Notes under the pieces: generated by a model
The model's input: only the letters and a program-made list of their open reading frames with translations
Told to the model about the DNA's origin: nothing
Database searches by the model: none
NCBI GenBank assembly: GCA_025354385.1
Contig: JANXMZ010000026.1
Location: 67,400 to 110,290, forward strand
Direction of reading: 5' to 3'
DNA: 42,891 bases
From: Bacteroidota bacterium
GTDB lineage: Bacteria > Bacteroidota > Bacteroidia > NS11-12g > UBA955
Position numbers and translations under genes: made by a program
Shown here: one piece after another, positions 18,259 through 27,226 of the stretch
How positions within the stretch are numbered: the stretch's first letter is position 1
Layout: every line of letters starts with the position of its first letter

Positions 18259-19338
18259 TTAGTTGGCAATATTTGTTGCATCCGGAGAAACCAAATCATC
18301 GGATACTTCGTTCCCCATATCTCTCCATAAATACCCTTTATCGATATTGGTGTAAGGTGGCATATTGTTAATGTATAAATGCCCCGTACCCAGCCCTTGG
18401 TGTACCTTTGGGTTAAAATTAGCGGTGTATTGTGCAATGGCATTTAGGCCTATATTGCCCTCTAAGGCGGAGGTAATCCACCATTGAATACCCAACTCCT
18501 CAGCCACTTTAATCCATTTTTCGCATTGTACAAAGCCCCCTACCAAATTGGGTTTTAATACAATGAATTGTGGTTTTATTTTAGATAGTAGTATTTTAAA
18601 TTCTTCTTCACTGGTGTAGCCTATTAATTCTTCATCCAATGCAATTGGCACTGGCGAATGAGCACACAATTGAGCCATGGCTTCAAATTGTCCCTTTTTA
18701 ATAGGTTGCTCAATGCTGTGCAAATTAAACTCGCGCAGTGCGTCTAATTTATTCATGGCCTCTGCTGCAGTAAAAGCCCCATTGGCATCTACCCTCAAAA
18801 TAAGTTTATCGCCATTCTTTTGCTCTCTTATAAATTTTAATAAACCACACTCTTCCTTAAAATCAAGGGCGCCAATTTTAATCTTTATACATTCAAAACC
18901 TTTGGCCATTTTATCAATCACTTCTTGCTTCATGGCTTCAATATTATCCATCCACACAAGTCCATTGATTGGCAAACCTTGTCGGCCTATGGCATAAAAA
19001 TTCTGATAAATAATTTTCTTACCTCCGTATTTTAAATCAAGTAAGGCAGTTTCTAATCCAAATTTAATACTGGGAAAATGATCGAAATCAAAATCTTCGG
19101 TCGCTTTATTTTTATTAATTTGGTTAACCAATTTTTTCAATACAGTTTCATATTCTGGAACATCATCTATGCTCAATCCTTTTAAGGGTGCGCATTCGCC
19201 AACACCTTTTGTTTGTGGGTTGGCGCTGTTCCAAATGGTTAATAAATAAATAGTGCGCTCCATTAATGCACCCCTACTAGTGGTGGCAGGTTTTCTGAAC
19301 TTTAATATTTGCTTATCTATGCTTGCCTGTAATCCCAT
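18259..19338 (-). CDS. menC: o-Succinylbenzoate synthase
   Basis: This 359-residue enolase-superfamily enzyme dehydrates SHCHC to o-succinylbenzoate in menaquinone synthesis. Family residues are visible: the KxK acid/base pair Lys152/Lys154 in IKIKIG, metal ligands Asp184 (RVDANG), Glu210 (SIEQPI) and Asp235 (ALDEE), and Lys262 (VLKPNLVGG). Related enzymes such as dipeptide epimerases and N-acylamino acid racemases share these residues, but the adjacent menA gene (3-base gap) makes MenC by far the best call. The ATG at 19338 fits. Confidence 0.93.
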   Translation of the reverse strand: MGLQASIDKQILKFRKPATTSRGALMERTIYLLTIWNSANPQTKGVGECAPLKGLSIDDVPEYETVLKKLVNQINKNKATEDFDFDHFPSIKFGLETALLDLKYGGKKIIYQNFYAIGRQGLPINGLVWMDNIEAMKQEVIDKMAKGFECIKIKIGALDFKEECGLLKFIREQKNGDKLILRVDANGAFTAAEAMNKLDALREFNLHSIEQPIKKGQFEAMAQLCAHSPVPIALDEELIGYTSEEEFKILLSKIKPQFIVLKPNLVGGFVQCEKWIKVAEELGIQWWITSALEGNIGLNAIAQYTANFNPKVHQGLGTGHLYINNMPPYTNIDKGYLWRDMGNEVSDDLVSPDATNIAN

Positions 19339-19341
19339 GTT

Positions 19342-20247
19342 TTATTTTATCACTATTTGACTCGCACAAAATACAAGGCACAAACCCAATGTAAAAAGCG
19401 AGAGATATTTAAGTTGTTGGTTATAGGCTAGTCGGCCCAAAGGTTTGGCATTTTTGACATTGTAAAAATGTTTAATTAGCAAAGGTGTGAGTATTAAAAA
19501 CACCAGTTGCAGCGAATGATGATATTCTTCCACTACATAAACAATTAAATAAAAAATGGCACTCACCAATAAAAAAGCATGGTAATAAATAGCATTTTTA
19601 TACCCCAGTATTACAGGAACTGTGCGTTTATGTTTTTGATAGTCGGTTTCAATGTCTCTAATATTATTAACATTTAAAACCCCAACACTAAAAAGACCTA
19701 CTGCTGCCGCTATCCACCATACAGATGAGTTGATACTTTGCGTTTGCAAATAATAAGTACCAACTACCGCTAATAAACCAAAGAAGATAAATACAGATAA
19801 ATCGCCAAAGCCAATGTAGCCATAAGGATTTTTACCAGCTGTATAAAAATAAGCCGCTAAAATACCTGCAATGCCCAATGCAAACATGATAAAAAATTTC
19901 ATATCAAAATGTTGTATGCTATGCACCAAAAGCGAAATACCAATAATAAGAATAAGTGCTATGAGTACCCCAATGGCGGTTTTCATTTTACTTTCTGTTA
20001 TTAAGCCAGAAGCCATCATTCTATCCGTTCTTTCTTTGGTATCCGCACCATTTTTGTAATCGCCATAATCGTTGGCATAATTGCTTAATATTTGCAAAAA
20101 AACGGCTGTTAATACACTTAATAAAAAAGTAAGATAATCAATAGTACCAGTTTCTGCAAACGCCATTAAATTACCTGTAATAGCTCCAGCAATGGCCAAT
20201 GGCAAGGTGCGAAATCTTGCCGCTTTTATCCAAACAACTATAGACAT
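19342..20247 (-). CDS. menA: 1,4-Dihydroxy-2-naphthoate polyprenyltransferase
   Basis: This 301-residue UbiA-superfamily membrane enzyme attaches the prenyl chain to 1,4-dihydroxy-2-naphthoate, giving demethylmenaquinone. About eight or nine hydrophobic helices are visible. The first aspartate-rich motif is NYANDYGDYKNGAD at 56-69, followed by TDRMMASGLI. The second is NNIRDIETDYQKHKRT near 193-208. Both bind Mg-diphosphate. The ATG overlaps the end of the upstream SDR gene by 10 bases and the stop is 3 bases before menC, forming a three-gene operon. The other men genes are not in the window. Confidence 0.95.
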   Translation of the reverse strand: MSIVVWIKAARFRTLPLAIAGAITGNLMAFAETGTIDYLTFLLSVLTAVFLQILSNYANDYGDYKNGADTKERTDRMMASGLITESKMKTAIGVLIALILIIGISLLVHSIQHFDMKFFIMFALGIAGILAAYFYTAGKNPYGYIGFGDLSVFIFFGLLAVVGTYYLQTQSINSSVWWIAAAVGLFSVGVLNVNNIRDIETDYQKHKRTVPVILGYKNAIYYHAFLLVSAIFYLIVYVVEEYHHSLQLVFLILTPLLIKHFYNVKNAKPLGRLAYNQQLKYLSLFTLGLCLVFCASQIVIK

Positions 20248-21023
20248 GGGGTCCTTCCTCCATCCACCACCACATTGGTACCAGTAATATATGCTGCTTT
20301 ATCCGATGCCAAGAAAACAGCTGCATAAGCTACTTCCTCAGGTTTACCAAAGCGTTTCATGGGTATTTCGTTCAACATTTCTAGTTTCACTTCATCTTGT
20401 TCTACTGCCATTTTATTGGATTTATTTTGAATAATGGTAGACAAGCGTTCTGTTTCCGTAGCACCCGGTAAAATATTATTAACTGTGATGCCAAATGAGG
20501 CCAACTCTGTTGCAATGGTTTTAGACCAATTGCCAACAGCGCCTCTAATGGTATTACTAACACCTAAGTTATGTAAAGGCACTTTTACAGAGGTAGAAAT
20601 GATGTTAATAATGCGGCCAAACCCTCTTTCTTTCATGCCAGGACTTAAAATCTGCACCAGTTGTTGATTATTAATAAGGTGGGCGCTAAAGGCTGCCATA
20701 AACTCGGCAGCTTCAGCATCTATGGCTTTACCTGCAGCAGGACCACCAGTATTATTAATTAATATATCGATTTTATACGTTTTGGAAATTGCTTCTGCCA
20801 TTTGCAAGACATCAATTGTATTAGAAAAATCGGCTGTTAAACTTGTATGCTTCTGCCCATTCGAACTGTCCAATTCTCTCTCAACACTTTTAAGCTTATC
20901 GGCATTGCGGGCCAATAAAATAATGTTTGCACCAGCCTCTGCTAATTGCATAGCAATGGCTTTTCCAATACCTTGCGAACTACCACAAACAAGTGCAGTT
21001 TTTCCTTGTAAATCTATAATCAC
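20238..21023 (-). CDS. SDR-family oxidoreductase (FabG-like) with atypical active site
   Basis: With a GTG start at 21023 this is a 261-residue short-chain dehydrogenase. The Rossmann cofactor motif is GSSQGIG at 14-20, with NNTGG at 90-94 and the catalytic Ser region IISTS at 141-145. The usual YxxxK is replaced by SxxxR (Ser156, Arg160 in GVSNTIRGA), a variant found in a subgroup of FabG-like proteins. The PG motif (LPGATETERL) and C-terminal GxNVVVDGG are intact. A longer frame to 21242 would run into the divergent gene and is rejected. The exact promoter TACCTTTG lies 4 bases before the GTG. It leads the menA-menC operon; its substrate is unknown. Confidence 0.85.
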   Translation of the reverse strand: MIIDLQGKTALVCGSSQGIGKAIAMQLAEAGANIILLARNADKLKSVERELDSSNGQKHTSLTADFSNTIDVLQMAEAISKTYKIDILINNTGGPAAGKAIDAEAAEFMAAFSAHLINNQQLVQILSPGMKERGFGRIINIISTSVKVPLHNLGVSNTIRGAVGNWSKTIATELASFGITVNNILPGATETERLSTIIQNKSNKMAVEQDEVKLEMLNEIPMKRFGKPEEVAYAAVFLASDKAAYITGTNVVVDGGRTPCL

Positions 21024-21027
21024 AAGG

Positions 21028-21035
21028 CAAAGGTA
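21028..21035 (-). promoter_or_regulatory. -7 element of the SDR-menA-menC operon
   Basis: The minus strand reads TACCTTTG (exact TAnnTTTG). Its last base is separated by only 4 bases from the GTG start at 21023, so transcription should begin at or next to the start codon. It also fixes the start of the SDR gene. Confidence 0.5.
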
Positions 21036-21127
21036 ATCGAAATTTTTTTGATAGACTCTACCAATCGAATGATATAATGAATCGCAAATTTCGGTCGAAT
21101 TTGTTTTAATACTTTCCCATAAATCTC

Positions 21128-21135
21128 TAATTTTG
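21128..21135 (+). promoter_or_regulatory. -7 element of the outer-membrane beta protein gene
   Basis: TAATTTTG matches TAnnTTTG exactly and ends 9 bases before the ATG at 21145. TTTG at 21100-21103 could be the -33 box, at slightly long spacing (24 bases). Confidence 0.5.
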
Positions 21136-21144
21136 ACCATTCTT

Positions 21145-21969
21145 ATGAGACCTCTATTGTTCAATTTTCTACTATTATTAAGTTGTAGTAACTTATTTTC
21201 ACAAAACTCTTCCTCAAAAACAAATGCTTCAATGAAGGGCAAATTCTATTTCTATTGGGGTTATAACCGCGAGACTTACACCAAATCCGACCTTCATTTT
21301 CACGGCAAAGATTTCGATTTCACGGTTAAAAAAGCAGTGGCCTTAGACCGCCAATCGCCATTGGCTTTGGACCCATATTTGCGCATTGACCAACTTACCA
21401 TTCCACAATATAATTACAGGTTAGGTTATTTCATAAGCGATAAATACAATATTTCTGTAGGTTGGGACCATATGAAATATGTGATGGTGCAAGATCAAAT
21501 CGCAAAGGTTACAGGAACCATTCACGATACAGGCACCCCTTATGATGGTACTTATAATAACACAGACGTAAAAATGGCTGGTGATTTTTTACAATTTGAA
21601 CATACAGATGGTTTGAATTATCTGAATGCGGAACTCAACCGTGTAGATCCTATTTATCAATATAAAAAAATGAATATTAGAAGTACTTTTGGCGCAGGTA
21701 CTGGAGTATTGTATCCTCGCACAAGGGCTGTGGTGCTTGGTAATAATGTGAACGATCAATGGCATATTTCCGGTTTTGGCATTTCTGTAAAAGGGGGCAT
21801 TAATATTTCTTTTTACAATCATTTTTTTATTCAGGCAGAATTAAAATCCGGTTGGATAGACATGCCCAACATCGTGATAGAAGCGCATTCGAGTGACAGG
21901 GCAAAACAAAATTTTGGCTTTGTGCAAGGCAATGTTGTATTGGGCTACATGTTTAACTTAATTAAATAA
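21145..21969 (+). CDS. Outer membrane beta-barrel-like protein, unknown role
   Basis: This is a 274-residue exported protein with the signal peptide MRPLLFNFLLLLSCSNLFSQ, cleaved near residue 20. The mature part has amphipathic strands (YFYWGYNRETY, YNYRLGYFISDKYNISVGWD, FFIQAELKSGW) and ends in VLGYMFNLIK, fitting a small outer-membrane barrel. I recognise no specific family. I chose the ATG at 21145 over the TTG at 21133 because the TTG falls inside the promoter element. The gene is divergent from the SDR gene and ends 12 bases before the flippase start. Confidence 0.75.
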   Translation: MRPLLFNFLLLLSCSNLFSQNSSSKTNASMKGKFYFYWGYNRETYTKSDLHFHGKDFDFTVKKAVALDRQSPLALDPYLRIDQLTIPQYNYRLGYFISDKYNISVGWDHMKYVMVQDQIAKVTGTIHDTGTPYDGTYNNTDVKMAGDFLQFEHTDGLNYLNAELNRVDPIYQYKKMNIRSTFGAGTGVLYPRTRAVVLGNNVNDQWHISGFGISVKGGINISFYNHFFIQAELKSGWIDMPNIVIEAHSSDRAKQNFGFVQGNVVLGYMFNLIK

Positions 21970-21977
21970 TACATTTG
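21970..21977 (+). promoter_or_regulatory. -7 element of the flippase gene
   Basis: TACATTTG matches TAnnTTTG exactly and ends 4 bases before the GTG start at 21982. The geometry is the same as upstream of the SDR gene and suggests a leaderless message. Confidence 0.5.
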
Positions 21978-21981
21978 TAAG

Positions 21982-23427
21982 GTGAGTTTTATTAAAAAAC
22001 TAGCCGGGCAAACAGCCATTTACGGCCTAAGCTCAATGCTAGGTCGCTTTATCAATTTTTTATTGGTAATTCCACACACGGAGTACTTAAAATCTGTTGG
22101 TTCCTATGGCGATATCACAGCTATCTTTGCCTTTATCGCCTTCTTAAATATTGTGCTTACCTATGGAATGGAGACGACCTATTTCAATTTTATTAGAAAA
22201 GGTTATCTACCCAATCTTATATTTTCAATTTCACAAAAAAGTCTTTTTTTAAGTACTGTTGTTTTCAGCGCAATCGTTTTGCTGTTTGCCCCTCAAAGTG
22301 CTGTTTTGATGGGATTTCCTGGCCATGTCGACTTTGTATATTGTTGTCTTATTTTCTTGGTTTTCGATACCCTTTCACTATTGCCCTTTGCTCGCTTGCG
22401 GCAGGAGGAAAAACCATTGAAGTTTGCACTTATAAAACTAGTTAATATTGGCATCAATGTGAGCTTAAACTATTGGCTATTGGCCCATACACCTTCGTCT
22501 CTTTCTCAGGTAAATCAAGTAACTTTAATTCTTATAGCCAATGCCGTGGCAAGTATTTTTTCTTTTGCGTTATTGTCCCCAATTGCATTTAAAATTAATT
22601 TTCATTTCGACCGTAAAATTTACAAAGAAATGCTACAGTATGCATGGCCCTTAATTTTTGTAGGGTTGGCAGGCATCGTCAATGAAACACTGGATAGGAA
22701 TTTACTAATCAGGATGTTGCCAGAGCAAGAAGGCTCTTATCAAAATGGTATTTATGGTGCCTTTTATAAATTAACCATGGTAATGACCATGTTTGTGCAA
22801 GCCTATAAATACGCTGCGGAACCCTTCTTTTTCAAGCAAAAAGACGATTCAGAAAGCAGGGTAAAATATGCAGATATTATGTATTGGTTCATAGGTGTTT
22901 GCGCCTTTATATTTTTAATATGCATGTTCTTTATTGGAAATCTTGCTCATTTATTTATTAAAAATAAAGACTATTTTAAAGATAGCAATGGTCTATACAT
23001 TGTGCCTATTTTATTAATGGCCAATCTTTTTCTCGGTGTTTACTATAATTTAAGTGTTTGGTACAGGCTTACCAACAATACAAAAATTGGCGCCATAATA
23101 GGTATTGGTGGCGCATTGGTAACCATTATTGGCAATATAATTTTTATTCCAATTTATGGTTTTCTGGCTTGCGCTTGGTTAACCCTCATTGTTTATTTTA
23201 TCATGTGCATTGCAGCCTACATATTGGGCAACCGATATTTTAAAGTGCCTTATCCAATCATTAAATTATTCACACTTATATTAGCTTCTGTTATTATTTG
23301 GCAATTGTTTATTGGCATCAATGCATATATTTCCATTCCTTGGCAATCAGTAAGTGTCAAAATAGGCTTACTTGCGCTCATGATGTTAATAATTTGGATA
23401 TTACAACCAAAGCCTAAAAAAGCTTAA
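21982..23427 (+). CDS. Polysaccharide flippase (Wzx/MATE-like)
   Basis: This 481-residue integral membrane protein of the MOP flippase superfamily has 12-14 hydrophobic helices across its whole length. It begins FIKKLAGQTAIYGLSSMLGR, a start typical of Bacteroidota oligosaccharide flippases. It should move lipid-linked sugar units across the inner membrane. The start is GTG at 21982. It heads a conserved-looking envelope run (dUTPase, nucleotidyltransferase, TPR, DUF4292, EnvC). The substrate cannot be read from sequence. Confidence 0.9.
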   Translation: MSFIKKLAGQTAIYGLSSMLGRFINFLLVIPHTEYLKSVGSYGDITAIFAFIAFLNIVLTYGMETTYFNFIRKGYLPNLIFSISQKSLFLSTVVFSAIVLLFAPQSAVLMGFPGHVDFVYCCLIFLVFDTLSLLPFARLRQEEKPLKFALIKLVNIGINVSLNYWLLAHTPSSLSQVNQVTLILIANAVASIFSFALLSPIAFKINFHFDRKIYKEMLQYAWPLIFVGLAGIVNETLDRNLLIRMLPEQEGSYQNGIYGAFYKLTMVMTMFVQAYKYAAEPFFFKQKDDSESRVKYADIMYWFIGVCAFIFLICMFFIGNLAHLFIKNKDYFKDSNGLYIVPILLMANLFLGVYYNLSVWYRLTNNTKIGAIIGIGGALVTIIGNIIFIPIYGFLACAWLTLIVYFIMCIAAYILGNRYFKVPYPIIKLFTLILASVIIWQLFIGINAYISIPWQSVSVKIGLLALMMLIIWILQPKPKKA

Positions 23428-23432
23428 ATTTG
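23425..23432 (+). promoter_or_regulatory. -7-like element before the dUTPase gene
   Basis: TAAATTTG matches TAnnTTTG exactly and overlaps the flippase stop codon; it ends 20 bases before the dut start. No -33 box is found at good spacing, so an internal promoter is possible but weak. Confidence 0.35.
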
Positions 23433-23452
23433 CCCACTCTTAGTTTTAAACA

Positions 23453-23884
23453 TTGAAAGTTAATATTAAAAATACAGGTGCTTGTCCTCTGCCAATTTAT
23501 CAAACAGCTTTGGCAGCGGGTGCAGATATTTGTTCAAATAACCAAACGCCAATAATACTTAAGCCTTTGGAAAGAGCACTTATACCTACAGGATTATTCA
23601 TTGAATTGCCCGAAGGTTACGAAGCACAAATACGACCAAGAAGTGGTTTGGCTTTAAAAAATGGCATCACGATTTTGAACTCTCCTGGCACTATAGACGC
23701 GGATTACAGAGGCGAAATAAAAGTATTGCTAATTAACTTAGGAGAAGATAATTTTACAATTAACCAAGGTGATAGAATTGCACAAATGATAATTGCCAAA
23801 TGCGAACAAGCCGATTGGCAAACAGAAGTTACCTTGTCGCTTACAGAGCGAGGCGAGGGTGGATATGGACATACAGGAATTTAA
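23453..23884 (+). CDS. dut: dUTP diphosphatase
   Basis: This 143-residue trimeric dUTPase hydrolyses dUTP to dUMP and PPi, keeping uracil out of DNA and supplying dTMP synthesis. The five motifs are seen: AGADI (1), [12 protein letters not shown] (2), [12 protein letters not shown] (3), GDRIAQMII (4) and [10 protein letters not shown] (5). In motif 5, Tyr stands for the usual Phe and His for Ser. The start codon is TTG at 23453. It lies 25 bases after the flippase gene and 18 before the nucleotidyltransferase gene. Confidence 0.96.
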   Translation: MKVNIKNTGACPLPIYQTALAAGADICSNNQTPIILKPLERALIPTGLFIELPEGYEAQIRPRSGLALKNGITILNSPGTIDADYRGEIKVLLINLGEDNFTINQGDRIAQMIIAKCEQADWQTEVTLSLTERGEGGYGHTGI

Positions 23885-23902
23885 AATAAACAGATAAAAG
23901 AA

Positions 23903-24913
23903 ATGAGCGGAATGAACATTATTATACCGATGGCAGGTATGGGAAAAAGAATGAGACCACACACTCTCACAGTGCCAAAACCACTTTTACCCATTGCTGG
24001 TAAACCAATAGTGCAAAGATTAGTAGAAGACATTGCAGCTGTTTGCAAAGAACCAATTAATGAAGTTGCATTTGTTATTGGAGATTTTGGTGAAGCCATA
24101 GAAATACAATTGTTGAAAATTGCAGAAAGTATTGGTGCCAAAGGAAGAATATATTATCAACACGAGGCTTTGGGAACCGCCCATGCTGTTATGTGTGCCA
24201 CTCCAGCGCTTACTGGAGAAGTAATCGTTGCCTTTGCCGATACCCTTTTTAAAGCAGAATTTGAACTTGATAAAACTGCAGATGGTACAATTTGGGTTCA
24301 CAAAGTTGCTAATCCAAATCAATTTGGAGTAGTAAAATTAGATGAAGATAAAAACATTACGGATTTTATAGAAAAACCAACTGAATTTATTTCAGACCTT
24401 GCCATTATTGGTATTTATTACTTTAAAGATGGAGATAATTTGCTAGATGAAATACAATTTTTAGTTGACAATGACATTAAAGAAAAAGGTGAATATCAAC
24501 TTACGAATGCTTTGGAGAATATGAAAAATAAAGGCTTAATTTTCAAAGCAGGAGAAGTAGAAGAATGGTTGGATTGTGGTAATAAAGACGCCACCGTTTT
24601 TACCAATCAAAGAGTATTGGAGATTAATAAAGATGAATTCAATGTGGACCATTCCCAAGTTAATCACGGTTCCAAAATTATTGAACCATGTTTTATTGGC
24701 AAAGATGTAGTAATAGAAAATAGTGAAATTGGCCCACATGTAAGCATTGGCGAAGGCACTGTTGTAAAGAATAGCAAAATTAGCAATAGCATTTTGCAAA
24801 ACAATTGCTCCATTGAAAATGCAATATTTACTAATAGTATGATAGGTAATCATGTCGTTTTAAATGGCGATTCCAAAGAGTATAGTATCGGAGATTACAG
24901 TACACTCAGTTAA
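23903..24913 (+). CDS. Sugar-phosphate nucleotidyltransferase with left-handed beta-helix tail
   Basis: This 336-residue NDP-sugar pyrophosphorylase should make UDP- or dTDP-sugars from a sugar 1-phosphate. The nucleotide-binding motif MAGMGKRMRPHTLTVPKPLL with PIAGKP lies at about 10-36. AFADTLF near 111 holds a metal-binding Asp, and EWLDCGN near 213 fits the sugar site. Residues 250-330 show hexapeptide-type repeats (VVIENS, PHVSIGEGTVVKNS) of a left-handed beta-helix. ATG 23903 or the ATG three codons later could be used. Upstream and downstream genes point to surface polysaccharide supply. Confidence 0.9.
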   Translation: MSGMNIIIPMAGMGKRMRPHTLTVPKPLLPIAGKPIVQRLVEDIAAVCKEPINEVAFVIGDFGEAIEIQLLKIAESIGAKGRIYYQHEALGTAHAVMCATPALTGEVIVAFADTLFKAEFELDKTADGTIWVHKVANPNQFGVVKLDEDKNITDFIEKPTEFISDLAIIGIYYFKDGDNLLDEIQFLVDNDIKEKGEYQLTNALENMKNKGLIFKAGEVEEWLDCGNKDATVFTNQRVLEINKDEFNVDHSQVNHGSKIIEPCFIGKDVVIENSEIGPHVSIGEGTVVKNSKISNSILQNNCSIENAIFTNSMIGNHVVLNGDSKEYSIGDYSTLS

Positions 24914-24924
24914 TTTGTTATTAA

Positions 24925-26445
24925 TTGAAAATTTACGCCCGCTTTTCGACCTACAGGTTTTTGATTGTATTAATCGCAATCATATTAACATCGTGTAAGG
25001 CAAAAAAGCTGGCGAGCAACCAGGCCGATACCAAGGACCTTAAAGTAAAATTTGAACGTTTGTTTATTGAAGCATGTACCCAATACAATGTTGGCAATTA
25101 TTCTGTAGCACTTTCTCAATTCAATAAATGCGCAGATATTAAGCCTGAAGAGGCTTCTGTTTATTATGAATTAAGCAGGGTTAAGCAAAAAATGAATGAT
25201 GGTAATGCCTGTTTTCAATATGCATCCAAAGCCAATACACTAGCACCCTATAATAAATTTTATGCCTATCATTATGGTCTGTTATTGCGCAATATTGGTG
25301 ATTATAAGAAGGCTCAAGAAATTCTTTCAGCTTGCATTGAATACAATTTAAAAGATGAAACTCTATACAATCAACTAGATGAAATATATGCTATACAGAA
25401 AGCATTGCCCAAACAAATAGAATTGTGGAATAAATACAAATCCAATGCAGGACTCAAAAGCAAAACAGGTTTAAAACTAATAGAACTTTATAAAAGAAAC
25501 AACGACTTTGCATCTGCGCATAGCGTTTATGATGAATTAAAGAAAGGTGCTCCTAATAAAACCATTTTTTATATTGATGATGCCAAGTTATACGAATTGC
25601 AGAAAGATGAACCAAATGCTATTTTGAATTATGAAAAAGCAATTAGTATTAATCCTAACAATTGGGACATTAATTATGCTTTGTTTCAATTTTACAATAA
25701 AAAGAAAGAAACAGCCAAAGCCACTCAATACCTAACATCTGGATTTCAGAGTACCTCCATCAGTTTTGAAACAATATTACCAGCTTGTGCTAGTTTGTTA
25801 AAATCTATTAAAACAGATACTGCCAATTGTTTGTATGGCCGAATTGCTGCAAACACCTTGCGAACGAAATATCAATTAAATTCCAAAGCACTTTTAACTG
25901 CAGGCCAATTGGTCTATAATTGTTCGGAATACGCCAGGGCAGGAAAAGATTTTGAGCTAGCTGCTCAATTAAATCCTAATCTTTACGATGCTTGGATAGG
26001 TGCGTTAGATTGTAATTTTAAATTAAAACAAACCACAAATGTAATTTTGGTTGGCGAAAAAGCTTTGGAATATTTTCCAAATACAGTATTGCTCTACGAA
26101 AAATTAGCCGAAGCCTATAACATTGAAAAGAAATACGACAAGGCTTTAGAATTGGTCGCAAATGGCGAACGCTATATTTTTGATGATACCGCTAAAGCCA
26201 GCCTTTTGCTACAAAAAAGTATCAGTCAATATTATCTTAAAAATTATAGCGATGCAAAAAAAACAATTGAGGAGGCAATTGTAATAAATAAGCAGAATCC
26301 CACGTTATATGATTTACTAGGCAATCTTTTCATGATTGAAAACAATATCGAAAAAGCGATAGAGAATTGGAAATTGGCCAAAGACAAAGGCAGTAACAAT
26401 AACCTGATTGATAAAAAAATTCGAGATAAAAAATTATATGAATAG
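24925..26445 (+). CDS. TPR-repeat lipoprotein
   Basis: The protein has 506 residues. An N-terminal lipoprotein signal ends in the lipobox LTSC (Cys24). The rest is helical TPR repeats, for example YYELSRVKQKMNDGNACFQY, AILNYEKAISINPNNWDINY, YEKLAEAYNIEKKYDKALEL and LYDLLGNLFMIENNIEKAIE. These make a protein-binding scaffold at the envelope. The start is TTG at 24925, 11 bases after the nucleotidyltransferase stop. It overlaps the DUF4292 gene by 8 bases. A role in outer-membrane or polysaccharide assembly is inferred from neighbours only. Confidence 0.85.
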   Translation: MKIYARFSTYRFLIVLIAIILTSCKAKKLASNQADTKDLKVKFERLFIEACTQYNVGNYSVALSQFNKCADIKPEEASVYYELSRVKQKMNDGNACFQYASKANTLAPYNKFYAYHYGLLLRNIGDYKKAQEILSACIEYNLKDETLYNQLDEIYAIQKALPKQIELWNKYKSNAGLKSKTGLKLIELYKRNNDFASAHSVYDELKKGAPNKTIFYIDDAKLYELQKDEPNAILNYEKAISINPNNWDINYALFQFYNKKKETAKATQYLTSGFQSTSISFETILPACASLLKSIKTDTANCLYGRIAANTLRTKYQLNSKALLTAGQLVYNCSEYARAGKDFELAAQLNPNLYDAWIGALDCNFKLKQTTNVILVGEKALEYFPNTVLLYEKLAEAYNIEKKYDKALELVANGERYIFDDTAKASLLLQKSISQYYLKNYSDAKKTIEEAIVINKQNPTLYDLLGNLFMIENNIEKAIENWKLAKDKGSNNNLIDKKIRDKKLYE

Positions 26446-27226
26446 CGTTTTAAAATATTTTCCAATTTTAATTTTACTGGTTTTTTTCTCATGTAAAAGT
26501 CGCAAAAAATTTGCAGCACCTAAAAAGGAGGTTGTAGGTAAAGATACAATTGTTGAAGGTAGTAAAGTAAATGTTTGTGAGAACCTATTGAGCCCTACAC
26601 TTAAATCATGGACCTATTTCTCAGCCAAGGCAGATATTGAATTTACACAAAATGATGACAAAAAAAATGTAGGTTCAAATATTAGAATGTATAAAGATTC
26701 TCTCATTTGGATTTCAGTAAATCTTTTTGGAATTGAAGGCGCCCGAATATTAGTGAACAAAGACTCCATGGTAATGATTGATAAACTGAATAAGAAATAC
26801 ACAGTATTCAACAAAACTTATATCGAAACCATGCTAGGTTCTGCGCTTAACGTAAGCGAATTGCAAAATTTAATATTAGCAAAACCCATTTACAGTTTAT
26901 CCTTATATCAAATGCTAATGAATAGTGAAACCAATCTTAAAATCAGATGCACGCAACCCAAAGTATTGGTTAGTCATGAATATCAAAAGCAACTATTTAC
27001 AATCGATTCAACTTTGATTGAAGATAGAACTGCTCCCCACTACGCATTGATTAAATATTCTAAATTCGCCAGTGTAAACGAGCATAATTTTCCAATGAAA
27101 AACGAAATTACTGCCTATAATGGAACATCTTTAGTAAACATAGTTATGGAATTTGCTAATCCAGATTTTATTACAACACTTTCATTTCCATTTACAATCC
27201 CTGCCTCTTATGAAAGATCCAAATAA
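26438..27226 (+). CDS. DUF4292 lipoprotein
   Basis: With the ATG at 26438 the protein has 262 residues and starts with a lipoprotein signal whose lipobox is FFSC. The body resembles DUF4292, a Bacteroidota family with a LolA/LolB-like fold: an FSAKADIEF strand, then SNIRMYKDSLIWISV and FGIEGARILVNKDSM. The fold suggests handling of lipids or lipoproteins at the outer membrane, but this is unproven. The start lies inside the end of the TPR gene (8-base overlap), and the 3' end overlaps the EnvC-like gene by 17 bases. Confidence 0.85.
   Translation: MNSVLKYFPILILLVFFSCKSRKKFAAPKKEVVGKDTIVEGSKVNVCENLLSPTLKSWTYFSAKADIEFTQNDDKKNVGSNIRMYKDSLIWISVNLFGIEGARILVNKDSMVMIDKLNKKYTVFNKTYIETMLGSALNVSELQNLILAKPIYSLSLYQMLMNSETNLKIRCTQPKVLVSHEYQKQLFTIDSTLIEDRTAPHYALIKYSKFASVNEHNFPMKNEITAYNGTSLVNIVMEFANPDFITTLSFPFTIPASYERSK

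Noticed and set aside
21024..21242. Long N-terminal extension of the SDR frame
   Set aside because: It would overlap the divergent outer-membrane protein gene and both promoter elements; the SDR fold starts just after the GTG at 21023.
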